A stretch of DNA of 64,000 nucleotides from Comamonadaceae bacterium PBBC2. GTDB lineage: Bacteria; Pseudomonadota; Gammaproteobacteria; Burkholderiales; Burkholderiaceae_C. The notes beneath the pieces are model-generated. The model was not told the DNA's origin and did not search any database. It saw only the letters and a list, made by a program, of their open reading frames with translations. How positions within the stretch are numbered: the first letter of the stretch is position 1; each line of letters opens with the position of its first letter. This document shows, piece after piece, positions 9,030-18,657 of this stretch. Both the position numbers and the translations under genes were made by a program. The stretch spans positions 16,191 through 80,190 of the forward strand of contig NKIO01000008.1 of NCBI GenBank assembly GCA_002255935.1. The letters are read 5' to 3'.

Positions 9030-10103
9030 TCAAATGGTTGCGCGCACTGTCGACAAAAACTCGTCGGACTTTGGGGTGTCCATAGGCAAATCACCCAGCT
9101 TCAACGGCGCTTGTGTTTCACCCGCAGGTTTCACCACCGGAGGGAGCGTCTTGGCAGGCATTGGCGTGAGTGACTTCGAAGCTTCAACAGGCAAAGCGGT
9201 TGGTGGCACAGGGTTGTTTCTAGCGGACTGACTGCTACCCGGCAAGCGACTGTCTTGAAAAAACCCACTGTCACCTGGCAGTTGGCTGTCCAAGTCGTCT
9301 AAAGATTTACCGAATTGTTTCTCAATCACGGTGCGCAACTGCTTAGTCTCTAACGGCTTGACAAGATAGCCGTTGCATCCCGCCATGGAGCCTCGCACTT
9401 TGTCAAACATACCGTCTTTGGATGACAGCATGTAGACCGCAGTTGACTTGTGCTCAGCCGATTTTTTGATGCGCCTGCAAACTTCAAATCCGTCTATGCC
9501 CGGCATCATGATATCCAGGAAAACGAGGGAGTACTTGGTGTGCATGAGCATCTCAAGTGCCTCATTCCCATCCACCGCAATGTCCACGCGGTGTCCGTAT
9601 TCGCCGATCTTGCGTACCATGGTCTTACGTACCACGTCGCTGTCATCCACGACCAACACCGTTGCTGGCAGCGCTGTGTTAGCGACAGGAAAACTCACAA
9701 CCTTGGAGGCAATGTCGGTCAATAGTTTGTTGCCAGGCAACGCCACCGTGGCTGACTTTGAGGGCGCACTGGACAAAGTTGCGTCGAGCGCAGGATTGAC
9801 CTTTAGCAACTCCACTAAACGGTCTGCGGTAGCGGGCTTGAAGGTGCCGGGAACAAAAGCGTGCATTCCTGCAAGCTGCTGCGAGCCCGTACCCAAGACC
9901 AGAGCGGGTCGGATTTGCAAATAATTCGCAAGGCGTTGTGCTGCTTCGTGATGATCGGTATTGACCACAAAGGCATCCACACGGGTTGGTATTGGCTCTT
10001 CAGGCATGAGCTGCACCTCGTTATTCAAATTACGATAGGTCACAAACTTGCGTGCCAACTCGATTTGCATTCCGGTAAATCCAACAAACACTATATTTTT
10101 CAT
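9030..10103 (-). CDS. Two-part response regulator of the chemosensory operon
   Basis: This 357-residue protein begins one base after the CheA stop (TGA-G-ATG), so it is the distal gene of that operon. Residues 1-105 look like a degenerate receiver-type domain (IVFVGFTGMQIELARKF) without the phosphoacceptor. Residues 148-265 form a complete receiver with VVDDSD, Asp197 in VFLDIMMPG and the switch lysine in YLVKPLE. The C-terminal ~90 residues are Pro/Ser-rich and probably disordered, with no DNA-binding output. It presumably accepts phosphate from the CheA hybrid and acts by protein contact, as PilG/CheY do. Confidence 0.85.
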   Translation of the reverse strand: MKNIVFVGFTGMQIELARKFVTYRNLNNEVQLMPEEPIPTRVDAFVVNTDHHEAAQRLANYLQIRPALVLGTGSQQLAGMHAFVPGTFKPATADRLVELLKVNPALDATLSSAPSKSATVALPGNKLLTDIASKVVSFPVANTALPATVLVVDDSDVVRKTMVRKIGEYGHRVDIAVDGNEALEMLMHTKYSLVFLDIMMPGIDGFEVCRRIKKSAEHKSTAVYMLSSKDGMFDKVRGSMAGCNGYLVKPLETKQLRTVIEKQFGKSLDDLDSQLPGDSGFFQDSRLPGSSQSARNNPVPPTALPVEASKSLTPMPAKTLPPVVKPAGETQAPLKLGDLPMDTPKSDEFLSTVRATI

Positions 10104-10104
10104 C

Positions 10105-12996
10105 TCAGGCTCCTACATAGAGAGCGTTTTTGTCCCTGCGCTCTGGGCGGTCGGTCTTTTCTGTGGCGCCGACATGTTTACGAATAGTTTCAAGCAGCTG
10201 ATGGTCCGCATAGGGCTTGACCATGAAAGCACTTACACCGGCTTCTTCGCCACGCTGGCGATGCTTGTCTTGCCCGCGCGACGTCAACAGCACTACGGGC
10301 ACCGAGCGCTGTTCTGACCGGTTGCGAATGAATTCTGTGAGCTCAAAACCGTTGAGCTCAGGCATTTCCAGGTCTGTCAGGACCAAATCAAAACGGTGGT
10401 CGATACACGCTTGCATACCGGCCAAACCATCGCGTGCCACAGTCACTTTGTAGTTTTCATCGCGCAACAAGGCGCTGATGGTGTTGCGCACCGAGGCTGA
10501 GTCATCTACAACCAAAATGTGCTTTTGCTCTTGCACGGAGGCTTTCATGTCCCTCAAACTGTCTTGGCGTACCGGCAACTGTTTGCGTGACAGGTCCAAC
10601 AAATCGAGCACGACTCCCAGTGAGCCGTCTGCCAATGTGGTCACACCGCTGATGCCCGGTAAGCGACTGATCAGTTCAGGGGTCGGTGCAATTAAAAATT
10701 CGCGCGCTTCAAAAATGCGATTCACACCGATACGCCGCAAACTGCCATCCACATCGATCACCAAGCCTGGGCGGTCCTCTGGCACGGCGGGAGCGCTGGC
10801 ATAGTTGCCATGCAGCAAACCGGGCAACCAGATGTCTTGCACAGGGGCATCCAGCGTGTTGATGACCCCACCTGCCGCGTCCGCGCGCACAAGCTGGATA
10901 CTGGGAATCAAGAAGTGTTCACCGTCGGCCTCCACATGCAAGGCATGAATGGTTCCAACGGTTGCCAGCGCAAACAGGCGGAACGCAGTGCCCGCTCCAG
11001 CGTCGGATCGCACACTTACATTGCCCTGCAACGAAGAAAGCGCCTGCGTAACTGCATCCAAGCCCACGCCACGACCTGAGGTTTCGGTGACCGAGCTTCG
11101 GGTCGAGAAACCTGGCAAGAAAATCAAGCGCTGGATCTCTTCGCGTGACAATTTGGCCTCTGGCGCAATCAGGCCGCTCCAAACTGCCTTGTCAAAGATT
11201 GCGTCATGGTCCAAGCCTTGGCCGTCATCCCGCAGAGTGGTGACAACACCGCCGCTTTGGCTGGAAAAACTCAGTTGGACGGTCCCTACTGCAGGCTTGC
11301 CCGCTGCAATCCGTGTAGCCACGTCTTCGATACCGTGGTCGACGCTATTGCGCAACAAATGCAGTAGCGCCTCAGATAATGGCTCCAGCACCGCAGCGTC
11401 CACCCGCAGGTCGTCACCGGTTATTTCCAGGTTCACCTCCTTGCCCAGAACCGAGCTGGTTTGGCGCACCGTTCTGCGCAAACGTGAGCGTAAATCAGAC
11501 AGCGGACGCAGCCGCGCCTGGGTGATCTGATACCTGGCCTCGCGCGCAAACTCCAACTGGCGTTGTGACAGCGCCGTCACTTGACGCAGTGCCGGCATCA
11601 AGTCTTCACGCGCGTTGCGGATATCGCCAATAGCTTCTGCCAGCGCCTGCGTGGCACCGGCGAGTTCGTTGTACTTGTCAAGTTCGATGGCATCAAATTC
11701 ACCGGCCGGCGCGCTTGCGCTTCCCGCCGAGCTCCCTCGGCTCTGGGCAACACGCCCCAATCCCTCCAGGGTCACGCGCCGCTCAATCTCGGCCAGCCGC
11801 AGATTGGCTGTTTGCTCCAAGCTGGCGCTGCTGGCGGCGCGGGTCATGAGCTCATCGGTTTGCGTGCGTAGACGCAAATTACCGATGGCCAGTTCATTGA
11901 TGACCCTGAAAATCTTGTCGAGCACTTTGGCAGGAATGCGGATTTGGGCTTCCTCCTCCGCAGTGGCCTCAGGACTGCTAACCGCAGCTGTACCGACCAT
12001 GGCCGCTGAGGCCTGCTGAACGGGTTGGTGGCTCAGGACGCTGATATCCAGCGCCTCTTGCGGCACATCCAGCCCACACAGGTGGCTGGCCCAAGCGTGT
12101 ACCAGCAGAGTCACGCGGCCAAAGTTCTCTGGTGCGGCGGAGTGCTCCGCAAGATGCACCAGCCCCAAATCCAGTTGGTCGCAGCCTGCCAGCATCACGG
12201 GCAACAGGCCATCCGGGGCCACAAAGTCTTGCTCGCGAAAGAGCTCCAGTAAATCCTCCAGCGCGTGGGCCAGGGTGGCAATGCCGCGTATGCCCGCGAT
12301 GGCGGCGGTACCCTTGAGCGTGTGTGCAGCACGGTGGGCCAGCTCAAGCTGCTGAGCCGATGCGCTGGCGCGTGCCAGCGCGGTAATAGCGCCCACCAAA
12401 CGTTCGACCTGGCCCGGACCTTCAGCCAAAAACCCTTCAATGACGCTTTGCTCTGCATCAGCGGGCAGTGCAAGCGACATGGCTTCTTCGCTGGGAGGCA
12501 AGAACGGCAGCGTCATCGCAGCCTGTTGCTCTTGTAGCGGCGGCGGAGACATGAGCGCAGCGCCCAGCTGAGTTAATTGCGTTTCATCCAGGGGCGTTAC
12601 AAACTCTGCCTGGGCCATGTGGCCCAGTAAGGTCACGATAGTGGCCTCGTCTGGAGCTCCCACGGTCCAGGCCCGCAAGTACTCCATAAAAAACTCGGGC
12701 CAATAAGATAACAGGGGCCCTGCCGGGGCGCGCAGCTCCAGCGGCAGGCCGGGCACCATACCGACGCCCTCACCAATCAAGCGGGCCGCTTGGGATAGCC
12801 CCGTCAGATTGATGGATTCCACAGCCGATGCCGTGCGTTCGCAAAAGTCCGCATAGGTCGTAGCTGCTACGCCCAGCGCAGCCTCGCTGGAATCATCATC
12901 CTCCAGAGCGCTGAGCTCCAGGGCCGTAACAAAAAGATCGTCCCGGCTCGACTCTGCCTCCGCGATCAACAACAGTGCAAGTTCAGCGAGTTGCAT
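10105..12996 (-). CDS. CheA-type hybrid histidine kinase with C-terminal receiver (ChpA/PilL-like)
   Basis: Domains in the 963 residues run as follows: a divergent N-terminal region, an Hpt domain with His225 in AAHTLKGTAAIAG, a dimerisation helix pair near 355-390 (VINELAIGNLRLR), and a HATPase core with N box HLLRNSVDHG, G1 box LRDDGQGLD and GRGVGLDAV. A CheW-like domain follows, then a receiver from about 833 with VVDDSASVRN and LTDLEMPELNG. This is the architecture of the Pil-Chp kinase, but only one clear Hpt is visible, whereas P. aeruginosa ChpA has several. It autophosphorylates in response to the MCP and feeds the two response regulators. Confidence 0.92.
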   Translation of the reverse strand: MQLAELALLLIAEAESSRDDLFVTALELSALEDDDSSEAALGVAATTYADFCERTASAVESINLTGLSQAARLIGEGVGMVPGLPLELRAPAGPLLSYWPEFFMEYLRAWTVGAPDEATIVTLLGHMAQAEFVTPLDETQLTQLGAALMSPPPLQEQQAAMTLPFLPPSEEAMSLALPADAEQSVIEGFLAEGPGQVERLVGAITALARASASAQQLELAHRAAHTLKGTAAIAGIRGIATLAHALEDLLELFREQDFVAPDGLLPVMLAGCDQLDLGLVHLAEHSAAPENFGRVTLLVHAWASHLCGLDVPQEALDISVLSHQPVQQASAAMVGTAAVSSPEATAEEEAQIRIPAKVLDKIFRVINELAIGNLRLRTQTDELMTRAASSASLEQTANLRLAEIERRVTLEGLGRVAQSRGSSAGSASAPAGEFDAIELDKYNELAGATQALAEAIGDIRNAREDLMPALRQVTALSQRQLEFAREARYQITQARLRPLSDLRSRLRRTVRQTSSVLGKEVNLEITGDDLRVDAAVLEPLSEALLHLLRNSVDHGIEDVATRIAAGKPAVGTVQLSFSSQSGGVVTTLRDDGQGLDHDAIFDKAVWSGLIAPEAKLSREEIQRLIFLPGFSTRSSVTETSGRGVGLDAVTQALSSLQGNVSVRSDAGAGTAFRLFALATVGTIHALHVEADGEHFLIPSIQLVRADAAGGVINTLDAPVQDIWLPGLLHGNYASAPAVPEDRPGLVIDVDGSLRRIGVNRIFEAREFLIAPTPELISRLPGISGVTTLADGSLGVVLDLLDLSRKQLPVRQDSLRDMKASVQEQKHILVVDDSASVRNTISALLRDENYKVTVARDGLAGMQACIDHRFDLVLTDLEMPELNGFELTEFIRNRSEQRSVPVVLLTSRGQDKHRQRGEEAGVSAFMVKPYADHQLLETIRKHVGATEKTDRPERRDKNALYVGA

Positions 12997-13008
12997 GAAC
13001 GGGCGCGT

Positions 13009-15261
13009 CTAGGCGAGTTTGAATTCAGACACCACCTGCACCAGGCGCGTCGAGGACTTGGTCATGGCCATGGCGTCTTCTGTGGTGCTTTGCACCACGC
13101 GCTCGGTTTGTTCTGTGGACGTTGTAATGGCCAGCGCGCGTTGGGCCAGACGCTTGGCCAGTTCCAGCTGCTCGTTGGACTCATTGGCGATGCGACCGAC
13201 GGCCTCCACCAGGCGCTGCGTTGCTTGCTCGGTCTCGCGCATTTGGCCACCCGAGGTTTCAGCCACCTGAGCACCGCGCACCACATCAGAAACCGTGCGG
13301 TTCAGCGCGGCCACGGTTTCTGAGGTTTCGAGTTGAATGTTTTGCGCCAACTGGGCAATTTGCATGGTGGCGCTGCGCGACGAGTCCGCCAGCCGCTGCA
13401 CCTCTTCGGTCACGACCGCAAACCCGCGACCGGCTTCGCCTGCCATGGCCGCTTGCATGGACGCATTGAGCGCCAGCACGTGCGTGCGCTCAGAGATGGA
13501 GTTGATCAACGCTACCACCTGTGAAATCTCCTGTGAACGCTCGCCCAGGCGTTTAACCCGTTTCTCCATCTCGCCAATGGACTCGCGGATACCTCCCATC
13601 TCGCCCACGGTCGTGGTTACCGACTTCAAGGCGGCGACCGTTGCCAAGGTGGCCTGTTGCGCGGACTGGCGCGATTGGTCTGCCAGCGCAGCGACTTGCT
13701 GCATCAGCTCCGAGGCCTGGGCAATGTCCTGGGTCATTTCCAACACGCCTTTGCGATCCAGCTGCGCCTGGTTGGAAAGCATGGTTGCGTTGTTGCTCAT
13801 GCGCTGCGCAGACTCCGCCACCTCGCCAGCCACCTGGCTCACGCTGGTGAGGGCTGAGCTGGTGGATTCGGCCAGCATGTTCACGGAGTCGGCCACCGTG
13901 CCCACCACGTCAGTGGACACTTGTGCGCGGGCGGTCAGGTTTCGCTGTGACAACTCGAACATGGTGCCCAGCAAGGTCACTACGGAGTTATTGAGTTGCT
14001 CGTTCTCGCTCTCGGCCTTTTGCTGGGCCTCAATACGCTCGGTCAGCAGCAAGTTGACGGTACGACCCAAATCACCCACTTCGTCTTTGGACTCAATTGC
14101 CTGCAGCGCGGTGGAGTCGCCATCCCGTACTTTTTGCACGGAGCCTTGAAGTCTGTTCACGGTGCCGGTAATGTTGCGCACAATCAAGGCCGCAATGGCC
14201 AATCCGGCCAGCGCCAACAACAACTCACCGCCCAGCACGATGATATTGGTCCGCTGCGCAGCCTGCGCACGCCGCGAAAGCACCGTGGAGAGCAGTTTTT
14301 CGGCACCCGCAGACGCCTTTAAAACTGCGGCGCGTGACACCGAAACATCCGCCTGGTAAGTGTCCGCATCGATGGTGGGAGCCTCTTTGCCCAACACCTC
14401 GCGTCGCACCATTTGCAAAGCAGGCCCCGTGAGCTTGGTAATTTCTGCCACCGTGTCGTTCATCTCGGCTCTCATCTCAGGGGAGGCGGCCATGCCCTTG
14501 CGCATGTTCTCCGCATAGTTGAACGCAGCCCGCTCCCCTTGCTCGACCCACTTGAGGATGCGGGCGCGGTCTTCAGGGCGGAGTGCATCGCGCACAGCGG
14601 CATCGAGGTTGAAATTGGGAGGGGGATTCTCTGCAGTCTTGCGTGCTTGGGCAATTTCATTCAGGCGATCTGTCACGGGGCTGCGCAGACCGCGAATGGC
14701 TTCTGCCAATTGGGGCAAATCAATGAGTGAAGCCCGGAAGGCATAGTAGGCACCGGCTTCTGGGTCCAAGTCGATCAGCGACCACGCGGTCACGTCTTGA
14801 ACGAATGCAATGGACTTATTGATCAGAGCTGTGTGCTCATTGATGCCTTGGCGACTGTCGAGTTTGCGGGCGTCTGTAGCAGCCTTCAGGGCGGCCCAAT
14901 CCACCTTGAGATCGGTCAGGTTTTTGGTCATGGCAGGGTCGCCCGCCGCCGACACCAATTGCTCCAGGCTGGCAAATGCGGTCTCGACTTCTGCTGCTGC
15001 CTTGCCCCGCGGTGCCGCTTTACTGTCGTTATTCAGCATGAGATAGCTGGTGGCCGTGCGGTGGTCCTGCAGGCCGAGCGTCAGAGCGTTCAATACCCGC
15101 ACAAATGGCAGCCCCGCTTCCTCGCTGCGAACTACGTCAATGGTTTCCTGGTTCAGCCGAATGACTGAGTAAAGCGGGTAGGCAATCAACGCCAAGGCCA
15201 CCAACCCCAGCAATGCGAACTTTTGCCATAGACGGAGTTGCGATAGGAAACTGAATTTCAT
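13009..15261 (-). CDS. Methyl-accepting chemotaxis protein (PilJ-like)
   Basis: The 750-residue receptor has a first membrane helix at about 11-33 ([18 protein letters not shown]), a helical periplasmic domain rich in heptad patterns, a second membrane helix near 340-362, and a HAMP segment with [13 protein letters not shown]. The signalling hairpin follows, with the tip around [33 protein letters not shown] residues near 590-620. Usual MCPs read NLLALNAxIEAARAGE here, so [16 protein letters not shown] is the PilJ-type variant. It lies between cheW and cheA genes and should nest both proteins. The ligand is unknown. Confidence 0.92.
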   Translation of the reverse strand: MKFSFLSQLRLWQKFALLGLVALALIAYPLYSVIRLNQETIDVVRSEEAGLPFVRVLNALTLGLQDHRTATSYLMLNNDSKAAPRGKAAAEVETAFASLEQLVSAAGDPAMTKNLTDLKVDWAALKAATDARKLDSRQGINEHTALINKSIAFVQDVTAWSLIDLDPEAGAYYAFRASLIDLPQLAEAIRGLRSPVTDRLNEIAQARKTAENPPPNFNLDAAVRDALRPEDRARILKWVEQGERAAFNYAENMRKGMAASPEMRAEMNDTVAEITKLTGPALQMVRREVLGKEAPTIDADTYQADVSVSRAAVLKASAGAEKLLSTVLSRRAQAAQRTNIIVLGGELLLALAGLAIAALIVRNITGTVNRLQGSVQKVRDGDSTALQAIESKDEVGDLGRTVNLLLTERIEAQQKAESENEQLNNSVVTLLGTMFELSQRNLTARAQVSTDVVGTVADSVNMLAESTSSALTSVSQVAGEVAESAQRMSNNATMLSNQAQLDRKGVLEMTQDIAQASELMQQVAALADQSRQSAQQATLATVAALKSVTTTVGEMGGIRESIGEMEKRVKRLGERSQEISQVVALINSISERTHVLALNASMQAAMAGEAGRGFAVVTEEVQRLADSSRSATMQIAQLAQNIQLETSETVAALNRTVSDVVRGAQVAETSGGQMRETEQATQRLVEAVGRIANESNEQLELAKRLAQRALAITTSTEQTERVVQSTTEDAMAMTKSSTRLVQVVSEFKLA

Positions 15262-15315
15262 AGGAGGCTCTTGGTTTTGGTTTTAAGTGCAAACAGGCAT
15301 GTTGAAACAATGCGC

Positions 15316-15852
15316 TTAATTAGTGATAGCGCCCGACAAATCTTGCTTCAGGCTTTGAAACACCGCGGGCCAGCGGACTTGTGAAGCAAAACTACCGTCT
15401 TGCAAGGTCCAGACAGACGCGATGTGGGGCATCAAATGCCCGTTGGTGGACGCTACACTGATAGGCAAGCGCGTAGAGACCGCTTGCGATCTTGACTGGC
15501 CCAGAGCCACTACCGATGGTGCTGCATTCAACGCGATAGCCCATGCGCCCATGCCATCCTCCAAGCGCAGAGCTCGGTACCTGGCCAACTTTCTGGGTTG
15601 TGTGTTGTGCGCCCAAGCATCCAGGTCCACCAAGGGGACGGCCAAGCCATTGGTTCCGAAAACGCCCAGCAGCCAGGGCGGGGAACGTGGAACCTGGGCC
15701 AGCACCAGCTCGTCCATGTATTCGCGCGATTCAGCAAACGAAAAAATCAGACGCAGGCGACCCGCCAATGCAAGCTGGCGCGACTCACCGCGCGGCGCGG
15801 ATAGCGCTGTCTTTTCTATCTCCAGCTGCGGAGCAAGGGACTCAATCGACAC
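15316..15852 (-). CDS. CheW-like coupling protein (PilI-like)
   Basis: The 178-residue protein has a CheW fold pattern: LAGRLRLIFSFAESREYMDELVL, then PPWLLGVFGTNGLAVPLVDLDAW, the hydrophobic core with the typical N-G/V-P-L-V-D element. It is encoded 54 bp upstream of the MCP gene in the same direction, after a CheY-like gene. It should couple the receptor to the CheA kinase. Confidence 0.85.
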   Translation of the reverse strand: MSIESLAPQLEIEKTALSAPRGESRQLALAGRLRLIFSFAESREYMDELVLAQVPRSPPWLLGVFGTNGLAVPLVDLDAWAHNTQPRKLARYRALRLEDGMGAWAIALNAAPSVVALGQSRSQAVSTRLPISVASTNGHLMPHIASVWTLQDGSFASQVRWPAVFQSLKQDLSGAITN

Positions 15853-15890
15853 AGTGAACTCTCATCGAAGCATTTGCCACAAAGCTCGGC

Positions 15891-16256
15891 TTAGCTTAGT
15901 GCCTTCACCATGTCCAGCAAGGACTGCGGTGGGTAGGGTTTGGTGATGAAGCCCTTGACTCCTAACATTTGCCCCCAAACTCGGTCTGCCTTCTGGTCTT
16001 TGGCAGTGACCAGTACCACCGGGATCATCTTGGTCTCGGCGCTGCCCGATAACGTTCGGGTGGCCTGAAAACCGTCCATCTCCGGCATGTTGACGTCCAT
16101 GAAAATCAAATCTGGCTTCAGCCGGCTCGCAGCCTCTACGGCCTGCTTGCCGTTTTGAGCGGTCGCAACGATATAGCCCGCACCCGTCAGGGTGGTCTCC
16201 AGTAAAGCGAGGTGTGCTGGAGCGTCATCAACGCAAAGAATGGAACGTATGGGCAT
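15891..16256 (-). CDS. Single-domain response regulator (PilH/CheY-like)
   Basis: The 121 residues form one receiver: ILCVDDAPAH with the acidic pocket, the phosphoacceptor in LIFMDVNMPEMDGF, the threonine in VLVTAKD and the lysine in GFITKPYPP. There is no output domain. As the first gene of the operon it probably competes for phosphate or acts directly on a motor or pilus target. Confidence 0.9.
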   Translation of the reverse strand: MPIRSILCVDDAPAHLALLETTLTGAGYIVATAQNGKQAVEAASRLKPDLIFMDVNMPEMDGFQATRTLSGSAETKMIPVVLVTAKDQKADRVWGQMLGVKGFITKPYPPQSLLDMVKALS

Positions 16257-16406
16257 AAAATTTTTAGGTTTCTAGGGGTAATACCGAGCCGCACCAACAA
16301 GCGGGCTTTGCGTGCTTGAACCCGATCCGACTGGACTGCCTTAATTGTGACTGAACAGTATAGTTCGAATGAGGCAGTCTTGGTTGGGCAGTCATTATCA
16401 TATTTA

Positions 16407-16973
16407 TCACATTACGCATAACTTACGGTGATGGCACCAGTGCCAGGGCTCAAACACAAAACCCTCGGGGTTGTTGCGCGGGTAGCTCATCACAAAGCCG
16501 AAGGCCTGGGCGTGTTCCTTGAGCCATGCGTACGACGCGGTGGTTTCAAACACTTCTTCTAGCGCCGCTTCCTCACTGGTGCCAATGTCGATGGCACGCC
16601 CGGTGTGGTGCTCGCTATATCCGGGCGGTGCCACGCTGGCCAGAATCTCGGCAATGGTTTGCCCCTGCGCCAGCTTGGCAGCAATGATCTCGCGCTGCCG
16701 CTCCACACTGCGGAAGGCGGACACCAACGCCAGCGGTATGGCATCGGCCCGCGCCGCCTCTTGCATCGCCAGCCAGGCGCTGCAGGTTTGTGGTGTCAGC
16801 CGGTAAGGGCTTGCCGCGTCTTGTGCTGCCCCGCGGCAGGGTACGTCCATCAGCGTCTCGGGTTCTTGGTGCAGTGCCAGCGCGCGCTTGCCCAAGACGT
16901 CGGCGGTAATGCCGAGGTCCAGCAGCAGGGCTTGAATACGGGTCTGGTAGGGGGCGATGGCGGGAGATGTCAC
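16407..16973 (-). CDS. VanY-type D-Ala-D-Ala carboxypeptidase-like protein
   Basis: The 188-residue product carries the VanY/DacB zinc-peptidase signature: SAFRSVERQREII, SEHHTGRAIDIG (the SxHxxGxAxD motif) and EPWHWCH at the C-terminus. These supply the His/Asp/His zinc ligands and catalytic Glu. No signal peptide is seen from the GTG at 16973, so either the enzyme is cytoplasmic and acts on recycled peptides, or the true start is elsewhere. Family members remove the terminal D-Ala from peptidoglycan stem peptides. Confidence 0.85.
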   Translation of the reverse strand: MTSPAIAPYQTRIQALLLDLGITADVLGKRALALHQEPETLMDVPCRGAAQDAASPYRLTPQTCSAWLAMQEAARADAIPLALVSAFRSVERQREIIAAKLAQGQTIAEILASVAPPGYSEHHTGRAIDIGTSEEAALEEVFETTASYAWLKEHAQAFGFVMSYPRNNPEGFVFEPWHWCHHRKLCVM

Positions 16974-17319
16974 GGGGTGAGATAGCTCTTGGTTTTTGAA
17001 TTTACTATCATTTTAGTAGCTGCTCCCGCACTATCCACGGCCTTAACGGTCTATTTGGCACCCAACTCTAACAAGAACTGCGCTGCAGAAGATTTGACTG
17101 GCATGTCTTGTGCTTCTCTCCATGCCCCGCGAAACGCCAAACTCCTCACAAAAAGCTTTAAAAGCCATAAAAATCTGACAACAGCTGATAAGAGCCTTGA
17201 TTTGTAAGTATTTGTATCTTATGATCATCCTTCCACCCGTTGGCGAGGGCACTTTTTGGTGCACAGAAGCTGCTGGGGACAGTAGTTCATCGCAATAAGA
17301 ACAGGCAAAGAGGGGCGGC
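16974..17319. other. Divergent intergenic region between VanY-like and GGDEF genes
   Basis: These 346 bp hold dispersed repeat copy 2 at 17001-17060. The rest is more A+T-rich and presumably carries the promoters of both divergent genes, but I could not place convincing -35/-10 pairs. Confidence 0.5.
17001..17060 (+). repeat. Dispersed intergenic repeat, copy 2 of 6
   Basis: It has the flank ACTATCATTTTAGT, the core AGCTGCTCCCGCACTATCCA and a tail with CGGTCTATTTGGCACC. This is the most complete copy, so its ends give the best estimate of the element: about 60 bp. Confidence 0.85.
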
Positions 17320-18657
17320 ATGGCGGCAACTTGGAAAGCGCGTTTGGGGTCTATCCGGGCCCACTTGGTGGTGCTGGTGCTGTCTAGCGTGCTGGGTTTT
17401 GCGGTGCTGTGGGTGCAGGGGCAGTACGCCCTCAACGCCCTGGAGGAGTCCGCCCACCAGATGGGCGAGGGCAAAGACATCGTGGCCGACATCCTGCCGC
17501 CGCCGCTTTACCTCATCGAATCTCATCTCCTGGCCTACCAAATGCTGGACGCCCCGGTGGCGCAGCGCAGCGCCATTGCCAGCCAACTGAACACCCTGAA
17601 ACAGCGCTACCAAGAGCGCAATGCCCTGTGGTTTGGCCACCGCGAACACCTGGACGTGAGCGTTGCGCTTTCGCTGATGGGCACCCAAAAACAAGCGGCC
17701 GATGCCTATTGGGACTACGTGGACCGCGAATTTGTGCCCGCCGCGCTGGAAGGCCGCGATGCCGACGCCAAAAACGCGTTTGCCAGCCTGAACAAGCTCT
17801 ACCAGGCGCACCGCACGGGCGTAGACGCTACCGTCAAGCTGGCCGCCACCTGGGCCGATGCCCGAATGGAGGAGCTGCACCAGACCAAACAGCGCACGCT
17901 GCTGGTGCTGTCGCTGGTGGCGAGCTTGTGTGTGGCAGTGGCCCTGTGCTTGTTTGTGCTGGTGGGGCGGCGCATTGCCAATATGCTGGGCGCCGAGCCC
18001 GCGCAGTTGCACCGCGAGATTGTCAAACTGACACCGCTGGAAGCGCTGGCGTCCCCAGGCCACGGCAGCGTGCTGCACGCGCTGCGGGCCGCGCAAGAGC
18101 GCCTGCAGCTCCAGGTCGCAGAAACCGAGCGCACCAACCGCGAACTGCAGGCCACACTGCACGAACTCAACCACATGGTGGGTACCGATTTGTTAACCGG
18201 CTTGTGGAGCCGCCGCCGTCTGGAAGACGCCTTGGCCAGTGAGGTAGAGCGCCACCAGCGCTACGGCCAGCCGCTGAGTCTGATGTTCGTGGACATTGAC
18301 CATTTCAAGGCCGTGAATGACCAGTTTGGCCATCCGGTGGGTGACCAGGTGCTGGTGGCCTTGGCCGCGCAAATTCAATTGGCGCAGCGGGCCGTCGATT
18401 CGATTGCGCGCTGGGGCGGTGAAGAGTTTGTAGTGGTCTGCCCCAACACCAACCTGGAGACCGCAACCGCCTTGGCCCAGAGGCTGCGCGAGCGCATCGC
18501 CAAACACGAGATTCCCCCCGTGGGGCGCATCACGCTGAGTGTGGGCGTGGCCGAATACCAGGCCCCAGAAACTTGGCGTGAATGGCTCCAGCGCGCCGAT
18601 GCAGCGCTGCTGGCCGCCAAAGGCCAGGGCCGCGACCGGGTGTGGGTCGCGCCCTAG
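17320..18657 (+). CDS. Membrane diguanylate cyclase (GGDEF)
   Basis: In this 445-residue protein a first membrane helix (about 14-35) precedes a helical periplasmic sensor (about 36-185) of four-helix MCP-like type, and a second helix lies at about 192-215. A coiled coil leads into the GGDEF domain from about 285. The active-site motif is GGEEF at 366-370, a functional variant, and an RxxD inhibitory site sits five residues before it (RAVD), so product feedback by c-di-GMP is expected. It should make c-di-GMP in response to a periplasmic signal. There is no EAL domain. Confidence 0.92.
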   Translation: MAATWKARLGSIRAHLVVLVLSSVLGFAVLWVQGQYALNALEESAHQMGEGKDIVADILPPPLYLIESHLLAYQMLDAPVAQRSAIASQLNTLKQRYQERNALWFGHREHLDVSVALSLMGTQKQAADAYWDYVDREFVPAALEGRDADAKNAFASLNKLYQAHRTGVDATVKLAATWADARMEELHQTKQRTLLVLSLVASLCVAVALCLFVLVGRRIANMLGAEPAQLHREIVKLTPLEALASPGHGSVLHALRAAQERLQLQVAETERTNRELQATLHELNHMVGTDLLTGLWSRRRLEDALASEVERHQRYGQPLSLMFVDIDHFKAVNDQFGHPVGDQVLVALAAQIQLAQRAVDSIARWGGEEFVVVCPNTNLETATALAQRLRERIAKHEIPPVGRITLSVGVAEYQAPETWREWLQRADAALLAAKGQGRDRVWVAP

